This document shows positions 46,020 to 57,102 of a stretch of 64,000 nt of DNA, piece by piece. Source of the DNA: Haliclystus octoradiatus (lineage: Eukaryota > Cnidaria > Staurozoa > Stauromedusae > Haliclystidae). The position numbers and the translations under genes are program-made. Below the pieces are notes generated by a model that was not told where the DNA came from, ran no database searches, and was given only the letters and a program-made list of their open reading frames with translations. The stretch covers positions 23,884,445 through 23,948,444 of the forward strand of contig OU744446.1 of NCBI GenBank assembly GCA_916610825.1, given 5' to 3'. Position 1 is the first letter of the stretch. Each line of letters begins with the position of its first letter.

Positions 46020-49000
46020 CTATAGTTGCTTCAGTAGTGAATCAGACAAACTGCAGGTCAATCCCTTGCCATCTGGTTCAAGGTTTAACACCTTTACAAC
46101 ACCATCTTCAACAACCATTGAAAATCTAACAAATTAATTTCAATGGCAATCAAAAATAAAGTAAAAAACCAGGTTCAAGCTGCAAGCCAACATGTTTCAT
46201 GGTATCATTCATCATTTCGGTGATTGAAAAATTTGATGTTTTAATTGCAATGCACTTTTTTTCACTATGATATCGAATCAGCTAATTTATGTTGATACTG
46301 ATTGTTCTTACTGTTTCTCAAAAAATTTGAGGTTGAAATTGTTCTTAAAATGTTATTACTTTCAAAATTGTCAGAAATTCCCAAAAATTAATCATAAAAT
46401 TGTTTATATTATTTTCAAAGCTGAGATTTTTATTTTTTTATCAATAAAGACTGAAAAGCCATTGAAATATATGAATTGTTTCTGAGTCCAAACTATTATC
46501 TTCACAAAATACACAAAGTATTTGAATATGGTTCATACCTTTTGCATCGCACATTTCCCAGAAATGGCGTTGCATCAAATTCCAAATCTAATGCCTGTTT
46601 CAAGTAAAATAGTAAAATAAGTATAATTAAGTAAAATAAGTATATTCTATTCTATAAGTAAAATAGTAAAAACAGTTTTATAAAATCCATAAGTAAAGAG
46701 ATAGCATCAAAATGGTTGTAGGAAAGAAGCTTCTTACCTTGGCCAAATCACCAGTGGTGTCAGCTAGCATACGAACCTGGACGACAAACAAGACTTGAAT
46801 GTAGGATAGAAGGCAATAGAAATCTCCATAATTTTATACAGTCTTATATGATTCTAAATTTTATGTAGGACGTCTCTGACTCTCTATATATATCATGCAA
46901 GCTTTCCTCAATCATGAAAAGGTATGATCCTTGTTAGAAATAGACAATTACACAAATATAAGCTATGGAAATGATTACTGTACAATATGATCCTTTGAAG
47001 AGTCTTAGACTAATTCAAATTAAGTTTCAGATTGATGGCCTATTGCCAAATTCAGCTTTGCTCCTGTTACTATGTTAAACAGTTTCAGATCTAGAGCACC
47101 AGTCTATAAGTCAGAGTACTGATCAGTGTTAGAGAAAAGATGGACATTCCCAAGAGTCGGAGCTTGATTGAAGACGATTGTACTTTTTGCAAATACATGA
47201 AGGTTTTTATCATTCATGAATAACCTTTGTTTATATAGGCTACAAATAGAATGAGATGGTTTCTGTGATATAATCCGCTGTCAATATAAAGAGGTTATTG
47301 AACTATTAATATGTTATGATTATAATGTATTAATACCTTTCCTTCTGCATGGGCGGATTCTCCCCATGCAGCCATTACAAATGCATCATTAACAGACACA
47401 CATAGAATCTCTTCAACACCCTTTGCCTATTAAGAAATGATTTGAAACAATAAGAAAACGGATCAAGTATACAAAAAAGGGTGGAGTATACAATTAAGGG
47501 AAATTCATGACAATGATATTTTGTGATAAAATAAGTTGGGGAATGGGAGACTTTTTGTGATTCTCAATGCTTTTGAGCAGGGAACAAATGAATATCAAGC
47601 CAAGAAAGGAATTGAAGAGATCTTCAAAATTTGAAAAATGCTACAGATCCCAAACTTTTTAAAAAGAGTGTTCTCTGATCAATGTCGCTAACGGATAGGT
47701 CTAACAAGTTGCCCTAGCGGAACATCATAGCTCAACAGTATGAACCGGCTAGGACTTATTGACGGAGTCAAGCAATACAACCCAGTCGTATTTAAATACT
47801 TCAGTGTCTAGTAAGCTTTCATTGGTCATAGCATAGCTGTCTGACAGTTGTGCGGGGTTATCCAGGTTTGAGTCTTGGTATTTGTCGCTAGATAATATAT
47901 ATTTATTATCATTATTTATGTTCCTAAATGTTTCTAACTTTCAATAAAAAGCAAAAAGAAAAAGTGGTACATGTAGCAACCAACTGCTTGTATCGATGTA
48001 AATGACTGCAAAGGTATTATATTTACTGATGGGCAACATAACTCTTCAAGATAACTTAGATATGTCATAGTCAGAATCGAAAACTAAGTTATTGAGGCAT
48101 CAAATACCATAAAGAATTGCATTGCAATTTAGAAGTAATTTTGGTATATATTGTAGTATTAGTGGAGTCACTAAGATTATGAGTAAACAGCTGAGATATC
48201 TGCCAGTGGACATGTATGACTAGCACCTACTTAATGGTAAGCACTATAGCACCTTTTCTGTGGTAAATTAAAACAAAACTGCTATACATAGAAACAGCCT
48301 GTAGTGGTGAAAGTATATCATATCATGAATGAGAAATACCTTAAATTTGTCAAAATCTTGGACATAACCAGGCAGATGGGTCTGAAAAATGAAATATATT
48401 ATTATCACTCTACAAGTCTACACTACATATAAAATAAATTCCGTTTTAATAATTGGCATGGATACCATTGATATTGCTTCTACTTCACCTACGTTTTTGA
48501 GTTCAGGCATAAGAGTCAAGCTCAGTCAAGAGTGAGGAAACTATTGATAAAAACACTAAAACAATATTATCTAAAACATTGGTTTTGCTATTATTTTAGT
48601 GTTTTTATAATAATACTAGTGGTTACTAATATATATAGTGCTACTTTCAATAAATTGCTCTATAGCACTTTACATGCTTTCTTGAATTAAAATTAAAATT
48701 CTAAACTAATATAGTAAAAATGAAATTAAAATTTTATATTGATAAAAGGTAAGTTTAACTTCAATGGTAAAAATGAATTTAAATAATAAATATTATATAC
48801 AAGAGCATGATAAAAGGAAAAATAGTTTAAAACATGATAAAAAGAAGGTTTAGGGTAAAAGAAATATATTACATTAATAGCTAAAATCAATTGCCATTAC
48901 TAAAAATATATTTAAAAACTCTTAAAAGAGTTACTGTCTTCCTCTATTAAATTTGCATATGCTGTCCTAATGAGATGTGTTTTTCATTTATTTTTAAAGA

Positions 49001-52000
49001 AAGTCCCAATTTGCATTCACACTGTTAGATGATTTGATAGGGAGTTCCACAATAAGGAAGCAGCGCAAGTAAACACTCTAGAGTCGTATGTCTGTAGGTA
49101 ACATTTAGGCAGAATCAATACTCTGTTCTGTTGTTGGAAGAGCGCAATTTTCTTTTAGGTGTATGACTGTGTTCCTGTTTATAATGCCTGCTAGATAACC
49201 AGGTGCTAATCCATTGAAAGACTTAAAAGTTAATATCAAAGTTTGGATACAACTCCTTGTTCTACTGGTAACCAATCTAAAGTAAACAAAACTGGCGTTA
49301 TGCTGTCATATTTGTTGAGACCCATTAAAATTATTGCCGCTACCTTTTGGACCCTGTGCTGTAGGCCTAGGCCTACTATTTCAAATTATGCTTATCTTTC
49401 TAGACCTTCTAAAATCAATTGTATGTTGATTTTTATTCAAAAGTAGCATGTACCCAATACATGCATGGTAGTTAAATACGCAAATATTTTATTTTGAATT
49501 ATGCTAGCAGAAATCAATCTTGATTGCATATATATGCAAGGCATTTAATTTCTTGCTTAAAATAGACTTTGAATATCAAGTAGTGCTGATAAGTTTATGA
49601 AAACATTCAATTCCATCACCTTTGAGCATCCAGGAGTGAATGCACCAGGCACACCAAAGACAATTATTTTCTTGCCTTTAGCTATTTCAGCAATGTTTAC
49701 TGAAGTACCAGGGGTGCCTTCGTGCAAAGAAACAGATGGTAAGGAATTTCCAACCTGAAAGAAAATATTAGTCAATTCATTGCTTTTGTTCAATTATGTC
49801 ATTGTAGGCCTACCAATAGAAACAACAACTAAAGATTGTATAACTTAGCCCACTTAAGTGCAAGTGTAAGCCAAAATTGCCAACAGTTTTTGACCAAATT
49901 CTTTAGCAAGGACTTTACTACAAAATGGTTAATATCGTTTCAAAGACAGGTTGCATATAAGCTGGAATTTCATTTATCTGAATTGCAATTATGCGGGTTA
50001 CACTGTAGTAAGAGGGGATAATATTGGCGAACCTATAGGCAGTCAGATGTCCCGCTACAATGCAATTGAGGCTAGGAAGTGGGGAAAGATTTGTGGGTTT
50101 CCGAAAATTGACCACGGATACGAACAATCTGAAATCCAAATCCGTTCCAAATTTCAAAATTAGAAATTAACAAGCCTACAATCTGATCTAAAAAAAGGTC
50201 ATCTTAAATCCTAAACAAATCATAACTACTATGTGGTATTTTAAAAAGATTTCTAATGTTTCAATTTGGCTCTTATCGAATGTGATTATTACTACAGTAA
50301 TACAGTCCAACCCACTTGAGTGCAATTCGGATAAGTGAAATTCCTGCTTATCTGCAACCTGAATCTGAAGTCCTACATGATAATTTATGGTCAAATGGTT
50401 GCTAAACAATTTCGGATAAATGAAACGGAAATCATTGGCAAATTTGACTTGTACTTAAGCGGATTACACTGTATCATAACTACAGTATCTTAATCATCAG
50501 AATGGCCACTACATTGTTTTGTTAAATACAGTGCCCAATCACAGCACACCTTTGTGTCTGTAGGAGTATCGATAAGAGAGAGAGACTCATATAACAAACG
50601 TGTGTATCGAACAAGATATTATTTAGGAATGAACACAGATCAAATATTAGAGCTATTGATTATATTGTAGCTTAAGGTTAGATTGTTATTGTGGTAAACT
50701 ACTGACATAGTTTACCCTACTACTCCATGCCTCCCTTTGGAGACATGTCTGATCACTTATAAAAAATTTGTTTTATTATTTTATTTTATTTATGTGTCCA
50801 ATCTTGTTGGTTGTCTGCGGCGGCGTTTGCTACGCCGTAGCTTGAACTCCTTGGATGAGGCGTCGGTTGCACCACCAGCTGAGGCGTCGGATGCACCATC
50901 AGATGAGGCGTCGGATGAATCAGATGAGGCGTCGGTTGCACCAGATGAGGCGTCGGATGAACCAGATGAGGCGTCGGTTGCACCAGATGAGGCGTCGGTT
51001 GCACCAGATGAGGCGTTGGTTGTACCACCAGATGAGCCAGGAACATCGTCATTGGATGAGGGGTTAGGGTCTTGGGGGCCATAATAGCGTCGAAGAAAGC
51101 GACGGTTTCGCCAGTAAATCCTGCCAGATTCCACTTTCACAAATAGCTTCTGCCACGATCATCTTTCGAAATAATCTCGGCCAATTGATTCCATCTTTTT
51201 GAAATGGTATGCTGCACTCGGACAATGTCACCAACGGAGAGAGGTGCATGGCTGATAGCATGTTTGTCGTATTGAGCTTTGGCTTTGGCTTTTAAGACAG
51301 AAGCTTTGATGTCGGCCTTTTTCAATAATGATCTCATTTCCTTTGTAAACATTTTTGGATTGATTGGAATGCGTGTTCGCATTGGCTTGCCATACAATCT
51401 TTGGGCTGGGCTTAGATTATCACCTCTTGGGGTATTTCTGTACTCGAGGATGGCGTTGTAGAATTCAGGACAATTTAGTTTTCCAGCTTTGGTAGCTTTT
51501 GCAACGATTGTCTTCACTGATTTAACGGCTGCTTCTGCATGCCCATTGGCGATGTGATGGTACGGTGTGGAAGGGTCATGATATGTACCCCACTCTTTAC
51601 AGAATTGCGCAAATTTGTTACTTGAAAATTGAGGACCACTATCAGAAGTAAGGCGAACTGGAACGCCCATTGAACAGAACCAACTCAGCATTACTTCAAC
51701 TACATCATCAGTGTCTGCCGTGTTGCCACAGTTTACGACCATCGGCCAACCACAGTACTTGTCGGTGATGACCAAGAATTATTTTCCAGCATGGGAGAAC
51801 AGGTCAGCAGCAATTGCTTCACCGGGTCGAGTAGGTGTGATGTCTGCATATAATGGCTCTTTTGCTAAGCTTGACAATCTTTCTGCACAATTTGTGCAAG
51901 AACGTACCATGTTGTCGATATCGTTTGATATACCTGGCCAAAAGACACATTGACGGGCACGAGCAAGTGTACGATCTCGTCCTTGGTGAGCTGCATGCAG

Positions 52001-55000
52001 ATCTTTTAGTACTCCAGGTCTGAGAGACAATGGTATAAGAAGTCGATCTTTATAAAGGATGACTTTGTCATCAAATACTGATAAGTTATGCCTCAATTGC
52101 CAGAAATGACTGAGTGAAATATCTAGTTGCTTCTTCTCAGGTGGAAAGCCTTGCTTTACAATCTTATGTAGATTAGTGTATAATGGGTCTGTAGTGGCAG
52201 CTTGCTTTACACGGTCAAGTGTGATGTCTTTAATTGCTGTGACAGCGTCAACTTTGTTTGTTGATTGAAGGTGGACATTTGAAATGGCCAGAAATTCTTG
52301 AACTTCATTGCTGTCACTAACATCACTTGCGTCTGGTTGTGCAACAGGAAAGCGGGAAAAGCAATCTACAATTGTGTGCTGAATTCCTTGTCTCCAAACT
52401 GTTGTCAGCTGATAGCTTGAAAGCTTTTCTTTCAGTCTGATGAGACGAGTTGTCTCAATGTCACTGAGAGTTTTTTGATTGATTATAGACACCAATGGCT
52501 TATGATCTACAACTAGTGTAAATGGCGTACCACAGACATATAAATTACATTTTTTTACTGCCCATACAACGTTCGATCATAGATTATGACATCTTCTACT
52601 ATTTTTTTCAGGTTTCCGATGCCTTCAAGTGCTTCATCACCACGGCGGTTGTGCTTGTCACCAGCGGTGACTAGTCCCATAACGTTTCTCTTAAATCGAT
52701 AACAACCCCAGGGTGTGATAAAGGTTGTTAGGGGATGGCTAGCTTCTTCTAGGGGAACTTGCCAGTAGCCATGGCGTGCATCTAGTGTTGTGAAATATTT
52801 CATTCCTGTAGGAATTTGGGCAACTTCTTCACGGGGAACTTTAGTGGGGTAGCCAGGACATTTGACATATTTGTTTAATGCAGTCAGGTCTACCGTAATA
52901 CGGGGCTCATGCGAACCTTTTTTGGGCACCACTACCATGGGATGTATCCAATCGGGGGACTCTCCCAATGGGACCTTTTCAATGACCTCTTTTTCTACCA
53001 TTGAAGTTAACTGTTTTTGGACCGGCTCTTGCCAATGAAATGGTACATTATATGCTTTGAAGCGTTTAACAGGAACAGCATCATCAACTAATTCGATCTG
53101 CATTGGGGGGCCTACCATGGTTTGTAAGGGGCCCTGATCATTGAATGCGGATGAAAATTCTGCAATTAAGCTATTCGTATCAACACCATTTGATGAAGAT
53201 TGACTAGAAGAATGTACAGAATAGGGGGTTGATATGTTTTGGGGTGACCCTGTTGAAATTGCAGAGATCACGGGTGAGTGGGGCCAATCTGAGGGTAAGA
53301 GACCAAGTGCTACACACCCAGATTTACTGAGCAATGGTGTATTTACTTTTTTTACCACGTAGACATTATTGGTGTACTCCTTATCCTTGTGTTTAATTGT
53401 CATGGGGCAAAGACCAATGATTTTCATTTTGGCTTTTTCTGTCGTGTACAGACAAGTAGAGGTTTGTTCTAGATTGTACACCAGGTCAGGATGGGCCTTT
53501 GCTAAATCTTCCCGGCCTACAACATCACATGCTGCTCCTCTATCAGGTAACCAGGGAAGGGAACAAGAGCCTTTGACTGTTTTTGTGTATAACAGCAAAG
53601 TATCAGAAAGTGCACAAACATTATCAATGTATACATGATTTTGACTCTTGTTTTTGTTTTCAGGTTTGGTTTGCTTATTCTTCTTGAAACAGTAAGCTTG
53701 CCAGTGACCTATTTTTTCACAGTGTGAACATTTTGATTCACGAGCAGGACATTCTTCCTGGGGATGTGGAGATTTACCACATCTAGTACAGCTAGTTGCT
53801 TGTTTTTGTTGTGAATTATTTTTCTTATCTTGCTTGTTATTATTATTACCACTTTTACCAGAACGGGAATTTCCTTTGAACTGTTTAACTGTATTTACTG
53901 TTGTTGTGGTAGAAAGTTTGCTTTGAGTTGCCTTACTGGACTCTTGAGCAGTGCAGATGTCCAACGTTTTTTGTAAAGAGAGGGTTGCAAACGTTTCAGC
54001 TAGAACTTTTTGTTGTGTTTGTTGATCTTTCAACCCACAAATCAATCGATCCCTTATTCGTTCGTCACGCAATATCTGGGAAAGACCCGTTTCAGCTGAA
54101 CAATGAGGGCATTCAAAGTTAGGGGAAAACCTACAGCTTTCCTCAATCAAGCGGAGAGCAGCACAATACTGATATATTGTCTCACCTTCGTGTTGATTTC
54201 GTTGGTGAAATTCTCGGCGATCAAGTAAAGGATTCCGCTGTCTTCTGAGATAAATACCAAGTTTATTAATAATTTGGTCGATGTCATCTTGTTCTTCGAT
54301 ATTTAAAACACTACCCGTCCATAATTGGGACCAGTCTTCATGTAATGTTGAACGGAGAATACTGCGTCTAGCGACGATATTGCAGTCATGACGAAGACGT
54401 GTGGTTTCAGTATAGCCAGAAAAGCGTTCTTGCCAATCTCTAAACCCAGCTAGCATCAAATTTGAAGGACTTTTTAGCTTTGGAGCATCCATTCTTTTAG
54501 CAGCACCAGATAATAAAGTTGCTGACGATGAGCTACCATGTTGTTGAGAGTGAGCCTGTGGAAATTTACTCACAAGACTTGCAAGGGCTTGTTCAAAGGC
54601 CTGTTGTTGGGCCTGTTGAAAGGCTTGTTGTTGTTCTTGTTGGCGTTGAAGCAAAACTGACAACATAGTCGATTGACTTTTGTCCTGGTCTTGGATTCCT
54701 TCAGCACCAGGTAAACTTTCGGTTGTAGCATCTTCTAATTCGAGTGCTTGTAACCTTGCTTCTAAAGCTTCACGGCGACGAGTCTCCTCTGCCAAGCGCG
54801 TTTTTAGTTTTGTTGATTTATTCGGACTCGGCATCGTAATACAACGCGATCAAAATATACAAAATAAACAACACGACGTACTCACAATAATTATAATTAA
54901 AGTTTAATTAATAAATCCTATCAACTGCACCATGTAGGAGTATCGATAAGAGAGAGAGACTCATATAACAAACGTGTGTATCGAACAAGATATTATTTAG

Positions 55001-57102
55001 GAATGAACACAGATCAAATATTAGAGCTATTGATTATATTGTAGCTTAAGGTTATATAACTGACGTAGTTTACCCAGACCTTTACGGGAAAGGCGCGCGA
55101 TCGCTCTTGCGCGCCTTCGAGCGCCTTGTTTACAATTTTGGAGAGCGTTTAATAGAGCGCCTTGACAAAATAATAGTGTGATTTTTTACAACAATTATAC
55201 ACCTTTCTGATTTCATGTTTCTCCAATTAGTTGGTAAACAAATTATCAAAACTGTATCGGATCAATTTCAAACAAAACTGTTTTGAAAAGTCTAAATAAT
55301 CCAACAGTTAAACGAGTTTAATTGAGTTTGAGCACATGGTTTTCTTGACGTTGAAGCATATGGTTGAAGTAAAATTGGTAAGAAAATGTATTGTCTTTAG
55401 CCAAACTGAAGACAGTTTAATTCAAACTTATAAACAATTAAATATAATGATTTAATCAGCAGTGTATAATTATATCGATGTAAAACTTTATCTACGTCTT
55501 TTTGATTCGACCATCAATGAAAATTTCACTCGACTAACGGCGTAAAAATTTGATCGCGTTGTTATGGGAATACATGCGCTATTGTTCTCAAACAATAGAT
55601 TTCGAATAATGTTAATTGTATAGAATGATATTGTTTACAATTTATGTCGCGTGCGTTTTTCGTATATTTTTTTCTCGTTTTAAACTTTTTTTAACCTTGT
55701 AGCCCTATCAGTTTAGAGTTTCAAGAATGGAGGGCATTATAAAAAATTAATTTTGAAAAAAACGTAGAACTTTTTGAACGAAACAAAGTGTTTGGATAAA
55801 CAATTTTTTCACAAAAGTAAAAATATTATTTTAACAATAATGTTTTTTAAATTGTTGACTGCAGTAAATTATTTAATTTTTTTGCAAAAACTATCGTACA
55901 TTGATTATGTCTTGATGATTAACAAGCCAAATCTGCTCTTTTTTTTTGATGTCAGTTATTAATGAAAACTGACATTGCATTTTTCCAAAATCACTCTCCT
56001 ACAGCTCTCCTAAGCATTTTGAGGAGAGTGATTTATCACTCTCCTTTCATTTAGTCCCGTAAAGGTCTGTTTACCCTACTACTCCAGTGTCACATGAAGT
56101 TTTATTGATCAGGCATTGGTTGACGAACAAAAATCTGAAAGGCAAGCATTTGAGAAACTGTTTGCATTGTCGTAAAATGGAATTTTGAAAACTTGATTTT
56201 TAATTCCCAGAATCTAAATCAAGTTTCAAACTGAAAGAAAAGCTCACAATTTCAAACATTGACATTTAAAATTTCTGAAATCAGCACATTTTTATTTTGT
56301 TCACTTCTTGTTGTATCGTTTTTCGATGGGCTTGCCAAGCAACACCTGGCCGTAACTCATGTGATACCAAGATAAGCTGTGATTGGGCACATATAGTATT
56401 AGGCCCTGATTACTGTAATGGAATAAGGCTATAATTCTGCATCCGTACACAGTTTCCAGTTCACACTGGTAACTGAATTATTTTGAAATACAGGCAGAAA
56501 GCTTCTGATATCCATATTCTGAAAAAAACTTTAGGGGGAGCATGCCCTCAGACCTCCTAGAGAGAAGACCCCTATCGTCGACCTAAATCACTCATTTTGA
56601 TATTGAAAACTTGACAGGTCTGCAGTTTCCATGCACATATGCCTGTATTTCACTTCTCTAAAACCTCCCTTGTGATTCTCTAATTTTTTTATCAAATTCA
56701 ATTAATTTACAACGCTTGTCTTGTTGGAAGTTTGCTAACTAGCAGCACTAGCCGCTAGCCCCAGACAATGATATAATTGATAGCCTATATTGGTAATTTG
56801 GTGGCTTATAGGCTATCTTAGCTTTCAAGAGAAATAAAACAAATAACATTTAGTCTGACTCACGAAAGGCATACACAAATGAGCAGATTTGTGTAATAGG
56901 AAGGCGTAGCCATAAGGTCAAAAATTTTCAAATCAAAAACCTTACAATTATTCTAACAATGTAGCCTATAACATTGGGGATGAAGACTTACTTCAATCGG
57001 CATGTTGCTAGCAGGTGATAGGCTTATGAATCTTTTGAGAAAATGTGATGTCAACAGTCTAACAGATGATGGAAGAGAATTGCAGGCACGAGCTGAGAAC
57101 AT
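46020..57102 (-). CDS. PRDX5: Peroxiredoxin-5, mitochondrial/peroxisomal thioredoxin peroxidase
   Basis: Atypical 2-Cys peroxiredoxin that reduces H2O2, alkyl peroxides and peroxynitrite. Seven exons: 57102-56992, 49754-49620, 48381-48340, 47426-47337, 46776-46738, 46594-46539 and 46125-46020 (stop TAG). Total 579 nt, 192 residues. The peroxidatic Cys is residue 80 in PGAFTPGCSK and is followed by THLPGY; the family's CxSVND and HAEGKVRMLAD blocks are present; the resolving Cys is residue 182 in LTCSLSDSLL. Exon 1 encodes 37 residues rich in Ser, Leu and Arg with no acidic residue before the final MPIE, a good mitochondrial presequence. The ATG at codon 34 (MPIE) matches the internal start that gives the short non-mitochondrial form in other animals. 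The C-terminus KQL resembles a PTS1 peroxisomal signal (SQL in human). Exon 1 was placed from its donor, frame and presequence, so it is slightly less certain than the others. Confidence 0.93.
47790..47890 (+). repeat. Possible tRNA-derived SINE head
   Basis: TAGCATAGCTGTCTGAC (A-box-like) and GGTTTGAGTCTTGG (B-box-like) at tRNA-like spacing, followed by AT-rich sequence. Weak; no second copy seen in the window. Confidence 0.3.
48880..49375 (-). mobile_element. L2/CR1-type LINE polymerase C-terminal fragment
   Basis: Minus-strand frames read VQKVAAIILMG, SITPVLFTLDWLPVEQ, YDSRVFTCAASLLWNSL, FFKNK and KTHLI, the standard L2/CR1 end in the right order with frameshifts. Lies in PRDX5 intron 2. 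Confidence 0.75.
49850..50012. mobile_element. Tigger/pogo-type MITE
   Basis: TAGCCCACTTAAGTGCAAG at the left, and in reverse complement CTACAGTGTAACCCGCATAA at the right; same family as 50301-50471. The left terminus is partly decayed. Confidence 0.5.
50301..50471. mobile_element. Tigger/pogo-type MITE with TA duplication
   Basis: Ends CAGTCCAACCCACTTGAGTG and, in reverse complement, CAGTGTAATCCGCTTAAGTA, flanked by TA on both sides. 171 bp, no coding. Confidence 0.7.
50559..50727 (-). repeat. 3' LTR of the Ty3/gypsy element, 169 bp
   Basis: Runs TGGAGTAG...CTCCTACA on the minus strand. It differs from the 5' LTR mainly by about 16 extra bases near 50688-50703. Confidence 0.9.
50728..50738 (-). 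promoter_or_regulatory. Polypurine tract
   Basis: AAAGGGAGGCA directly upstream of the 3' LTR, the plus-strand primer site of LTR retrotransposons. Confidence 0.65.
50790..51140 (-). pseudogene. Integrase C-terminal tail with 24-bp repeats
   Basis: Frame after a shift near 51137 continues the integrase end (VESGRIYWRNRRFLR) and then runs into repeated DASSGAT/DASSGSS units and a basic end RRSKRRRRQPTRLDT. The units correspond to a 24-27-bp minisatellite at 50865-51040 that keeps frame, so it expanded within coding sequence. Confidence 0.7.
51137..52495 (-). pseudogene. Ty3/gypsy RNase H end and integrase
   Basis: The first part (to 51779) holds the RNase H end and the integrase zinc-binding HHCC region (HAAHQGRDRTLARARQ, CTNCAE). 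The second part (from 51775) holds the catalytic core: Asp in ITDKYCGW, Asp in TSDSGPQFSS, and Glu in NGHAEAAVK, the D-D-E triad. A TAA stop at about 51781 between AGK and FLVITDK separates them. This single nonsense change plus the later frameshift disable the protein. Confidence 0.85.
52555..54834 (-). CDS. Ty3/gypsy gag-protease-RT open frame, 759 aa
   Basis: Gag residues ~1-310 with a Gln-rich coiled region; two zinc knuckles (CTRCGKSPHPQEEC and CSHCEKIGHWQAYC); protease region with DRGAA where DTGA or DSGA is usual; then the RT fingers and palm (RITVDLTALNKYV, TTLDARHGYWQVPL). At the active site it reads IVEDVIIYD where this clade has VDD, so a catalytic Asp is Glu. The frame ends soon after at a stop, beside the internal deletion. 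Open over 2.28 kb, so decay is recent, but the polymerase should be inactive. Confidence 0.88.
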   Translation of the reverse strand: MPSPNKSTKLKTRLAEETRRREALEARLQALELEDATTESLPGAEGIQDQDKSQSTMLSVLLQRQQEQQQAFQQAQQQAFEQALASLVSKFPQAHSQQHGSSSSATLLSGAAKRMDAPKLKSPSNLMLAGFRDWQERFSGYTETTRLRHDCNIVARRSILRSTLHEDWSQLWTGSVLNIEEQDDIDQIINKLGIYLRRQRNPLLDRREFHQRNQHEGETIYQYCAALRLIEESCRFSPNFECPHCSAETGLSQILRDERIRDRLICGLKDQQTQQKVLAETFATLSLQKTLDICTAQESSKATQSKLSTTTTVNTVKQFKGNSRSGKSGNNNNKQDKKNNSQQKQATSCTRCGKSPHPQEECPARESKCSHCEKIGHWQAYCFKKNKQTKPENKNKSQNHVYIDNVCALSDTLLLYTKTVKGSCSLPWLPDRGAACDVVGREDLAKAHPDLVYNLEQTSTCLYTTEKAKMKIIGLCPMTIKHKDKEYTNNVYVVKKVNTPLLSKSGCVALGLLPSDWPHSPVISAISTGSPQNISTPYSVHSSSQSSSNGVDTNSLIAEFSSAFNDQGPLQTMVGPPMQIELVDDAVPVKRFKAYNVPFHWQEPVQKQLTSMVEKEVIEKVPLGESPDWIHPMVVVPKKGSHEPRITVDLTALNKYVKCPGYPTKVPREEVAQIPTGMKYFTTLDARHGYWQVPLEEASHPLTTFITPWGCYRFKRNVMGLVTAGDKHNRRGDEALEGIGNLKKIVEDVIIYDRTLYGQ
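54916..54932 (-). promoter_or_regulatory. tRNA primer-binding site
   Basis: TGGTGCAGTTGATAGGA directly follows the 5' LTR on the minus strand. It starts TGG, as expected for pairing with a tRNA 3' CCA. I could not assign the tRNA. Confidence 0.65.
54933..56086 (-). repeat. 5' LTR of the Ty3/gypsy element, split by a transposon
   Basis: About 153 bp of LTR once the 993-bp insert and one 8-bp repeat are removed. Aligned with the 3' LTR it has few substitutions and one ~16-base deletion, so insertion of the retrotransposon was fairly recent. Confidence 0.85.
55076..56068. mobile_element. ~993-bp DNA transposon inside the 5' LTR
   Basis: 14-bp perfect inverted ends AGACCTTTACGGGA, flanked by 8-bp direct repeats GTTTACCC at 55068-55075 and 56069-56076; the uninterrupted LTR has one copy of this site. 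Eight bases fits hAT-like elements (P or Merlin are alternatives). The left side is GC-rich (GGCGCGCGATCG), the right has an inverted AATCACTCTCC/GGAGAGTGATT pair. No transposase frame, so non-autonomous. Confidence 0.8.
56392..56991. other. PRDX5 intron 1, proximal part
   Basis: Between the nested insertion and PRDX5 exon 1. No coding or repeat structure recognised. Confidence 0.4.

Larger units (their letters stand above)
50559..56086 (-). mobile_element. Ty3/gypsy LTR retrotransposon, internally deleted
   Basis: Complete outline: LTRs at both ends (TG...CA), a 5-bp target duplication GTGTC at 50554-50558 and 56087-56091, a primer-binding site next to the 5' LTR, a polypurine tract next to the 3' LTR, and gag-protease-RT then integrase in Ty3/gypsy order. 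A deletion at about 52500-52560 removed the RT thumb and most of RNase H. The 5' LTR carries another transposon (55076-56068). Element is antisense to nothing: it reads on the same strand as PRDX5, in its first intron. Confidence 0.92.
50531..56390. mobile_element. Inverted-repeat element split by a Ty3/gypsy insertion
   Basis: Perfect 15-bp inverted ends GTGCCCAATCACAGC at 50531-50545 and 56376-56390. Removing the Ty3/gypsy element (50559-56086) and one target repeat leaves about 327 bp, MITE-sized. A partial relative is at 42542. It lies in PRDX5 intron 1. Confidence 0.7.

Noticed and set aside
50737..51084. Plus-strand open frame rich in Asp-Glu-Ala-Ser repeats
   Set aside because: It is the antisense reading of the integrase-tail minisatellite, which keeps all frames open.
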